Shown: one piece after another, positions 7,753-12,014 of the stretch
Numbering within the stretch: the stretch's first letter is position 1
Layout of the letters: every line of letters starts with the position of its first letter
Assembly (NCBI GenBank): GCA_050701115.1
Contig: JBOHER010000381.1
Location: 1 to 12,014, forward strand
Source: JBOHER01 sp050701115
GTDB lineage: Bacteria; Actinomycetota; Actinomycetes; Mycobacteriales; Pseudonocardiaceae
DNA: 12,014 nt
Direction of reading: 5' to 3'
Program-made: the position numbers and the translations under genes
Notes under the pieces: model-generated
Told to the model about the DNA's origin: nothing
The model's input: the letters and a program-made list of their open reading frames with translations, nothing else
The model's database searches: none

Positions 7753-8664
7753 ATGAGAACTGATCAGACCAGAGCTGTCGGTGTCTTCTGGGCGCTTACC
7801 TCACTCATGACCGACTACACCATTGACCTCACACCGCGCGAGGTATCCAAACTCGCACCACTCGATGAATTCCTCACCGCTGGGACGGGAGTCCGCATCG
7901 CGGTGCCGCCGCGGCGGCCGTTCGCCGACGTCGTGCGGACGGCCGCGCAAGTCGCGGACGCGGGGATGCGGCCGGTGGTGCCCGTCGCCGCACTCGATAT
8001 GCATGACGTTGTCGTTCTCGACCGGGCGCTCGGGGCGCTCGCCTATGTGGGTGTGGAGGACCTGATGCTGGTCGGGGGATCACCGCGCGGGCTGGCCCGC
8101 AGCCTCGACGAGACCGTGCGGATGATGGCGGCGCAGCGATTCCGCCGCAGGCAGTTCCGCAGCATTGGCATAGGGAGGTGTCTGGAAAGGCAGCCGGTCA
8201 TCGATTCAGCGGACCTGCTACGTGCGTTTGATGCTGCCCATATCGCGTCCGCTGACCATGACATCAAGCTGTATCTGACGACGCGACCCGCCTTTGCTGG
8301 TGAGTCAGTGATCGGGTGGGAGCGATATCTCCGAGCGGCAGGCAACCGGCTGCCGGTTCGAGTCGCTCTGCCGGGCTTGGTGCCGGCGCGGAGATTCCTG
8401 AGGCGCGGTTTGTCCCACCCCGCGACCAACCCTGCGACCAACCCTGCGACCAACCCTGCGACCACAGTGCTCGAGTTGGCGAGTGCCCTTGAGGCCGACC
8501 CAGCATGCCTCATTTCTGGACTTCATTTTTCGCCGCGCGGATCGGCGGTGAGAACAGCCCGATGGGCAGACGATATCGGCAACGGAAACTTCGTTGTGGA
8601 GGGTGGCGTTGAGCACGGCTATGAACTGGCCGTTCTTTCGCGAAGGAGGGTGAATGGGGCATGA
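7753..8664 (+). CDS. Degenerate methylenetetrahydrofolate reductase-like protein
   Basis: The ATG at 7753 follows GAGG by five bases and gives 303 residues; an in-frame ATG at 7723 would add ten. The chain follows the short MetF-like family found in C1-utilising bacteria, most clearly at VIGWERYLRAAGNRLPVRVALPG (about 186-208; two joined parts: VIGWERY and LRAAGNRLPVRVALPG) and near the end at ISGLHFSPRGSAVRTARWA. The motifs that carry catalysis in MTHFR are altered: the TxEhtP segment reads TIDLTP (Asp25 for Glu), the folate-contacting acidic residue after Gly-Gly is Ser110, the HPE/YPE motif reads RCLE, and the TQFxFD motif reads TTRPAF (Arg178 for Gln). A four-unit PATN repeat interrupts residues 223-238. 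It overlaps fdsG by four bases (ATGA). An active reductase is doubtful; it could be a pseudoenzyme or a decaying gene. Confidence 0.7.
   Translation: MRTDQTRAVGVFWALTSLMTDYTIDLTPREVSKLAPLDEFLTAGTGVRIAVPPRRPFADVVRTAAQVADAGMRPVVPVAALDMHDVVVLDRALGALAYVGVEDLMLVGGSPRGLARSLDETVRMMAAQRFRRRQFRSIGIGRCLERQPVIDSADLLRAFDAAHIASADHDIKLYLTTRPAFAGESVIGWERYLRAAGNRLPVRVALPGLVPARRFLRRGLSHPATNPATNPATNPATTVLELASALEADPACLISGLHFSPRGSAVRTARWADDIGNGNFVVEGGVEHGYELAVLSRRRVNGA
8419..8466 (+). repeat. 12-bp in-frame tandem repeat, four units
   Basis: The unit CCTGCGACCAAC occurs four times head to tail (8419, 8431, 8443, 8455). The first unit differs at one base and the last in its final two. Each unit encodes Pro-Ala-Thr-Asn, the last Pro-Ala-Thr-Thr. 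The length keeps the frame, as expected of slipped-strand expansion in a tolerant loop. Confidence 0.95.
8644..8650 (+). promoter_or_regulatory. Ribosome binding site of fdsG
   Basis: AAGGAGG lies about 10 bases before the ATG at 8661, inside the end of the upstream gene, and fixes the fdsG start. Confidence 0.6.
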
Positions 8665-9059
8665 CCCAACTGTCGGTCGACCTGCCTGAACTGGTCCGGT
8701 CCGTGGTAGCAGCGCACAAGTCCGAACGCGGCTCACTGTTGCCGATTCTGCATGCCCTTCAGGATCGGTTGGGCTATATCGATCCTGAGGTGGTGCCGCT
8801 GGTGGCGTCGGCATTGAACCTGTCGCGGGCGGATGTGCATGGTGTGGTCAGTTGTTACGGTGATTTCCGGTCCGAGCCTGCGGGCGGCACGACGGTGCGC
8901 CTGTGTGCAGCGGAGGCGTGTCGGTCGGTGGGCGCGGAGCGGTTGGTCGCGGATGCGGAGCAGGTGTTCGGGGTGAAGGTGGGTCAGACGACTCCGGATG
9001 GTTCGGTGAGTTTGGATCAGGTGTTTTGTCTGGGTAATTGTGCGTTGGGGCCTGCGGCG
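8661..9059 (+). pseudogene. fdsG: Formate dehydrogenase gamma subunit, 3'-truncated (NuoE-like [2Fe-2S] protein)
   Basis: Codons 1-133 encode the NuoE/FdsG thioredoxin-like [2Fe-2S] subunit of NAD-dependent molybdenum formate dehydrogenase. The four cluster ligands are present: Cys82 and Cys87 in LCAAEAC, and Cys123 and Cys127 in FCLGNC. In this family they hold a cluster passing electrons between the catalytic and NADH sides. After PAA at 131-133, where about 25 more residues normally follow, homology stops and the frame runs through unrelated out-of-frame codons to a stop at 9366-9368, predicting a 235-residue chimera with a meaningless tail. The missing end and the fdsA tail that follows point to a large internal deletion. 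The ATG overlaps the upstream stop (ATGA). Confidence 0.85.
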
Positions 9060-9328
9060 CAGAGGTACGCGGCATCGGCCACGGCGACACGGTGCAACTG
9101 GCCAGCCGGGTCGGCGAAACGCGCCTGCGCGCGGTGTTCTCCGACCGGATGCCGGTCGGCGTCGTCGTCTACACCACCTTCCACCACCCGGTCACCGGGG
9201 CAAACGTGGTCACCACCGAGAACTCCGACTGGGCGACCAACTGCCCGGAATACAAGGTCACCGCGGTCCAGGTGGCCCTCCGGCGGGCACCCGACCAGCG
9301 CGCGGACGCGCCCGCACCGGCGCAGTGA
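9060..9328 (+). pseudogene. fdsA: 3' remnant of formate dehydrogenase alpha (catalytic) subunit
   Basis: In a frame different from fdsG, codons from about 9062 to the stop at 9326-9328 encode the C-terminal molybdopterin-dinucleotide-binding segment of formate dehydrogenase: RGIGHGDTVQLASRVGETRL, then VYTTFHHPVTGANVVTTENS, then DWATNCPEYKVTAVQV. That run is highly characteristic of FdsA/FdhF-type enzymes. Full proteins exceed 900 residues; only about 85 remain, without the Cys/Sec active site, the Fe-S domains or most of the cofactor site. No plausible start exists in this frame except a TTG at 9038 lacking a ribosome site. The remnant ends exactly where fdsD begins (TGATG), which preserves the original fdsA-fdsD junction. 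Confidence 0.85.
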
Positions 9329-9552
9329 TGGCCATGCACACAAAGCCCGCGATGCGGATGGCGAATGACATCTCAGCCCAGTTCCGGCACCACCCGATCC
9401 GGGACGCCGCCGCGGCCATCGCCGATCACATCCGCAAATTCTGGGACCCCCGAATGCGCGCACAACTCATCGAACAAGTAGCGGAAGCGGGAATTCACTG
9501 CGATTCCCACGTCGCGGCCGCCGCCCGGTTGCTGACCGAGAACCCCGGCTAG
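9328..9552 (+). CDS. fdsD: Formate dehydrogenase delta subunit (orphaned)
   Basis: This small protein of 74 residues (72 from the in-frame ATG at 9334) has the FdsD pattern: MRMANDISAQFRHHP near the start, HIRKFWDPRMRAQLIEQV in the middle and VAAAARLL near the end. FdsD is a small subunit or accessory factor of soluble NAD-dependent formate dehydrogenases and normally lies at the operon's 3' end. Its ATG overlaps the fdsA stop and lacks a clear ribosome site, so it would depend on translation arriving from upstream. The frameshifted fdsG frame reads past this start to 9368 and might supply it. Without fdsB and a whole fdsA nearby it has no local partner, though it could serve a formate dehydrogenase encoded elsewhere. 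Confidence 0.8.
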   Translation: MAMHTKPAMRMANDISAQFRHHPIRDAAAAIADHIRKFWDPRMRAQLIEQVAEAGIHCDSHVAAAARLLTENPG

Positions 9553-9787
9553 CCTGGCGTGTCCGCACCTTAAGCCAACGCTCAACATTCACCAGGAAAA
9601 ACTCAACCAAAAGTTGTAGCACGGGACCATCAGTCGCGTTACTGTTTAATCAGGGTACACAGAGTTTCACAGTAGGGTTGTGCGCAACCGACCCAGCCAC
9701 TGCAATAAAACACTGTGACAACAAAACACTGTGACAACAAAACACTGTGACTACACGATCTGGGGGCCAGAGAGGAGCGGGAACAGC
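9553..9787 (+). promoter_or_regulatory. Upstream regulatory region of sgaA
   Basis: This 235-base gap holds no supported gene. It is AT-rich and contains several short inverted pairs, such as CAAC-CAAAA-GTTG near 9605-9616 and GGTTG-TGCG-CAACC at 9676-9689. A possible promoter is TTGTGC (9678-9683), then 17 bases, then TGCAAT (9701-9706), just ahead of the 16-bp repeats listed separately. No terminator with a T-run is visible after fdsD. The promoter is a weak pattern match; the sgaA ribosome site GAGGAG is near 9772-9777. Confidence 0.4.
9707..9754 (+). repeat. Three 16-bp direct repeats upstream of sgaA
   Basis: The unit AAAACACTGTGACAAC is repeated exactly at 9707-9722 and 9723-9738, and with one substitution at 9739-9754. 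Each contains the small dyad CAC-T-GTG. An inverted copy of its ACTGTGA core, TCACAGT, lies at 9667-9673. The array ends 33 bases before the chosen sgaA start and could be an operator array or a leader element. Confidence 0.9.
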
Positions 9788-10996
9788 GTGCGTAACGGAG
9801 TGACTCACCTATTCGTTCCGGGGCCGACCAACGTGCCCGAAGTGGTACGGCGTGCCATGAACGTGCCTATGCAAGACCATCGGGCACCCGATTTTCCCGA
9901 GTTGACCCTGCCATTGTTCTCCGATCTCAGGAGTATCTTCGGAATGGAGACCGGCCGGGTTTTCATGTTTCCGGGATCAGGAACCGGAGCGTGGGAGGCG
10001 GCCATCAGCAACACTCTCAACCGGGGTGACAAGGTGCTGATGTCGCGCTTCGGGCAGTTCTCCCACCTCTGGGTCGACATGGCCGAACGGCTTGGGCTCG
10101 ACGTCATCTGTGTCGACGTCGAGTGGGGCCGGGGTGTCCCGGTTCAGGACTACGAATATCACCTGGCGAAGGACAGTTCGATCAAGGCGGTCTTCGCGAC
10201 GCACAACGAAACCGCGACCGGCGTGAACTCGGACATCGCGGCGATCCGGCAAGTCATGGACGCTCAGGACTCGGATGCGCTGCTGTTCGTCGACGGGGTC
10301 TCCTCCATCGCGTCGATCGATTTTCAGCAGGAAGCCTGGGGCGTCGACCTCGCGGTAACCGGTTCGCAGAAGGGGCTCATGCTGCCGGCGGGCCTCTCCA
10401 TGCTCGGGGTCAGCGAAAAGGCTCTCGAAGCATCGATGCGATCAACGATGGAGCGTTGTTACTTCGACTTCGTCGACATGCTCAAGACAAACGATGTCGG
10501 ATACTTCCCTTACACGCCACCGGTTCCGCTGCTGCACGGCTTGCGCGTTTCGCTCGATCTGCTGTTCGCGGAGGGCCTGCCGCAGGTGTTCGCACGGCAC
10601 CATCGGCTTGCCGAGGGTGTGCGCCGAGGAGTGCACGCCCTCGGACTGGAGCTGTGCGCCGTATCGCCCGAGTGGTACTCGGACACGGTGTCGGCTATTC
10701 GCGTGCCGGAGCACGTCGATGGGGCCGAGGTCTGCCGAATCGGTTACGAGCGTTACCGGACCTCCTTCGGCGCCGGGTTGTCGCAGGTGGCAGGCAAGGT
10801 GTTCCGGATAGGACACCTCGGAGATCTCAACGAGGTCATGTGCCTGGCCGCGCTGGCCAGCGCGGAGATGTCACTGGCCGACGCGGGCGCGACGATCGAG
10901 CTGGGTGCGGGCGTGGCCGCCGCCCAGGAGTACTACCGCGAGGCCACCTACGCGCCGGACATCCCGGTGGATGTGCACGCCCTGGCCAGCCGGTGA
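9788..10996 (+). CDS. sgaA: Serine-glyoxylate aminotransferase
   Basis: The 402-residue product is a PLP-dependent class V aminotransferase. In the serine cycle it converts serine plus glyoxylate to hydroxypyruvate plus glycine, regenerating the glycine that accepts one-carbon units. Signatures are the N-terminal FVPGPTNVP (9-17), FPGSGTGAWEAA (61-72), THNETATG (138-145), the PLP-contacting Asp169 in VDGVSS, and the Schiff-base lysine Lys195 in TGSQKGLMLPAGL. The GTG at 9788 lies ten bases after AGAGGAG at 9771-9777 and begins MRNGVTHLF, matching usual starts of the family. A GTG at 9800 would also be in frame; the open frame reaching to 9731 runs through the repeat array and is unlikely to be translated. 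Alanine-glyoxylate or related activity is possible, but the malyl-CoA lyase gene next to it favours the serine cycle. Confidence 0.92.
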   Translation: MRNGVTHLFVPGPTNVPEVVRRAMNVPMQDHRAPDFPELTLPLFSDLRSIFGMETGRVFMFPGSGTGAWEAAISNTLNRGDKVLMSRFGQFSHLWVDMAERLGLDVICVDVEWGRGVPVQDYEYHLAKDSSIKAVFATHNETATGVNSDIAAIRQVMDAQDSDALLFVDGVSSIASIDFQQEAWGVDLAVTGSQKGLMLPAGLSMLGVSEKALEASMRSTMERCYFDFVDMLKTNDVGYFPYTPPVPLLHGLRVSLDLLFAEGLPQVFARHHRLAEGVRRGVHALGLELCAVSPEWYSDTVSAIRVPEHVDGAEVCRIGYERYRTSFGAGLSQVAGKVFRIGHLGDLNEVMCLAALASAEMSLADAGATIELGAGVAAAQEYYREATYAPDIPVDVHALASR

Positions 10997-11023
10997 TGGG
11001 GTACCGCCCACCCCATCACCGGC
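10989..11023 (+). terminator. Perfect 14-bp-stem hairpin between sgaA and the lyase gene
   Basis: GCCGGTGATGGGGT (10989-11002) is the exact reverse complement of ACCCCATCACCGGC (11010-11023), with a 7-base loop. The left arm contains the last codons and TGA stop of sgaA. No T-run follows, so classical intrinsic termination is unproven. It could be a T-less actinobacterial terminator, an attenuator or an mRNA-stabilising structure that sets the sgaA:lyase ratio. Confidence 0.65.
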
Positions 11024-11065
11024 ACCTCACGAATCGTTTCCTCGTCGCAACCTGGAGTGAAGATA

Positions 11066-12014
11066 ATGAGCCACACTCTCTACCCCACACGGCAGCCGCG
11101 ACTGCAGCGCAGCGAGCTCGCCGTTCCTGGATCCAACCCGAGCTTCATCGACAAGGCCGCGGACAGCGACGCTGATTTCGTCTTCCTGGACCTCGAGGAC
11201 GCGGTCGCTCCTCCAGAGAAAGAACAAGCCCGCAAGAACGTGATCGAGGCACTCAACGACATTGATTGGACAGCCAAAGGAAAGACCGTGTCGGTGCGTA
11301 TCAACGGCCTGGACACGCACTACATGTACCGCGATGTCGTCGACGTGATGGAGCATGCCGGGGACCGGCTGCACACCATTCTGGTGCCGAAGGTAGGAGT
11401 GCCCGCTGACCTCTACTGTGTCGAAGCCCTGATCAACCAGATCGAGCAGGCAAGGGGATTCACCACGCGGGTTGGCACCGAGGCGCTCATCGAGACCGCG
11501 CTAGGTATGGCCAACGTCGAGCAGATCGCGGCGAGCGGTGGCCGGCTGGAGGCCCTGCACTTCGGGGTCGCCGACTACGCGGCGAGCCTGCGGGCGCGAA
11601 CGGTCAGCATCGGCGGGCTCAACCCGGACTACCCCGGTGACCAGTGGCATTCTGCGCTGTCACGGATGATCGTGGCCTGCCGCGCCTACGGTTTGCGGCC
11701 GATCGACGGGCCGTTCGGCGATTTCTCGGACCCGGACGGCTATCTGGATGGCGCCCGCCGCGCGGCTGCGCTGGGTGCCGAGGGCAAGTGGGCCATCCAC
11801 CCGAGCCAGGTGGAACTTGCCAACGAGGTGTTCACGCCACCAGAAGCCGAGGTCACCCGGGCGCGCCGGATAGTCGAGGAACTGCGCAAGGCCGAGGCGG
11901 AAGGCAGGGGCGCCGCCGCACTCGACGGCAAGATGATCGACGCCGCGTCGGAGCGGATGGCCCAGACCGTGATCACCATGGACGACGCCATCCGAGCGGC
12001 CGCAGCGGCGAGGA
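11066..12014 (+). CDS. mcl: Malyl-CoA lyase-type CitE-family protein (3' end beyond window)
   Basis: The frame from the ATG at 11066 (eight bases after GGAG at 11054-11057) runs 316 codons to the window edge without a stop. It has the HpcH/HpaI-CitE aldolase fold. Visible features: LAVPGSNPSFIDKA at 18-31, FVFLDLEDAV at 38-47, a substrate-binding arginine in VRING (78), a likely metal ligand Glu143 in ALIETALG, a second likely ligand Asp170 in FGVADYAAS, the WAIHPSQV segment at 242-249, and DGKMID at 287-292. In the serine cycle such enzymes split malyl-CoA into acetyl-CoA and glyoxylate; the glyoxylate is used by the aminotransferase encoded just upstream. Close relatives also handle beta-methylmalyl-CoA or other acyl-CoAs, so the exact substrate is inferred. 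The length so far suggests little is missing. Confidence 0.88.
   Translation, partial: MSHTLYPTRQPRLQRSELAVPGSNPSFIDKAADSDADFVFLDLEDAVAPPEKEQARKNVIEALNDIDWTAKGKTVSVRINGLDTHYMYRDVVDVMEHAGDRLHTILVPKVGVPADLYCVEALINQIEQARGFTTRVGTEALIETALGMANVEQIAASGGRLEALHFGVADYAASLRARTVSIGGLNPDYPGDQWHSALSRMIVACRAYGLRPIDGPFGDFSDPDGYLDGARRAAALGAEGKWAIHPSQVELANEVFTPPEAEVTRARRIVEELRKAEAEGRGAAALDGKMIDAASERMAQTVITMDDAIRAAAAAR

Noticed and set aside
8419..8466. CRISPR-like array
   Set aside because: The units are contiguous 12-mers with no spacers and lie in frame within a coding region.
9707..9754. CRISPR or attachment-site array
   Set aside because: The 16-bp units abut directly with no spacers, and no integrase, transposase or cas gene is near.
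9731..9787. Extended sgaA start at GTG 9731
   Set aside because: It would translate the 16-bp repeats, lacks a ribosome site, and adds 19 residues not expected for the family; GTG 9788 after AGAGGAG fits better.
10123..11175. + strand open frame of 350 codons overlapping sgaA and the lyase start
   Set aside because: Arg/Gly/Ala-rich out-of-frame translation over genes whose active-site motifs lie in other frames.

Overview
This window looks like high-GC actinobacterial chromosome, probably Pseudonocardiaceae-like: strong C/G third-position bias, GTG starts and tight operons. The genus is an inference. Its theme is one-carbon metabolism: handling of a methylated amine, folate-linked formate metabolism, and the serine cycle.

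Region A (1-7214, all + strand, gaps of at most 55 bases or short overlaps) reads as one operon. It holds the 3' part of a glutamine-synthetase-like ligase (probable gamma-glutamylmethylamide synthetase), the three N-methylglutamate synthase subunits mgsA, mgsB and mgsC (glxBCD type), an unrecognised 150-residue protein, an APC-family permease and formyltetrahydrofolate deformylase (purU). Inferred job: import an amine, glutamylate it, rearrange it to N-methylglutamate, and, after oxidation by a dehydrogenase outside this window, release the folate-bound carbon as formate.

Region B (7215-9552) is damaged. On the - strand, abutting purU, is a 3'-truncated precorrin-4-methyltransferase-like gene. 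Divergent to it is a methylenetetrahydrofolate-reductase-like gene that has lost the recognisable catalytic motifs and carries a 12-bp tandem repeat. This overlaps fdsG, the start of an NAD-dependent formate dehydrogenase operon. fdsG is cut after its fourth cluster cysteine and joined, out of frame, to the last ~85 codons of fdsA, followed by an intact fdsD. The rest of fdsG, all of fdsB and nearly all of fdsA are absent, so this locus cannot make a formate dehydrogenase.

Region C (9553-12014) carries serine-cycle genes: serine-glyoxylate aminotransferase (sgaA), preceded by three 16-bp direct repeats, then a malyl-CoA lyase-type CitE-family gene that runs off the end. A perfect 14-bp-stem hairpin containing the sgaA stop codon separates them. 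No RNA genes, CRISPR arrays, insertion sequences or transposases were seen. No gene-free stretch exceeds 300 bases; the two longest (7564-7752 and 9553-9787) are described below.
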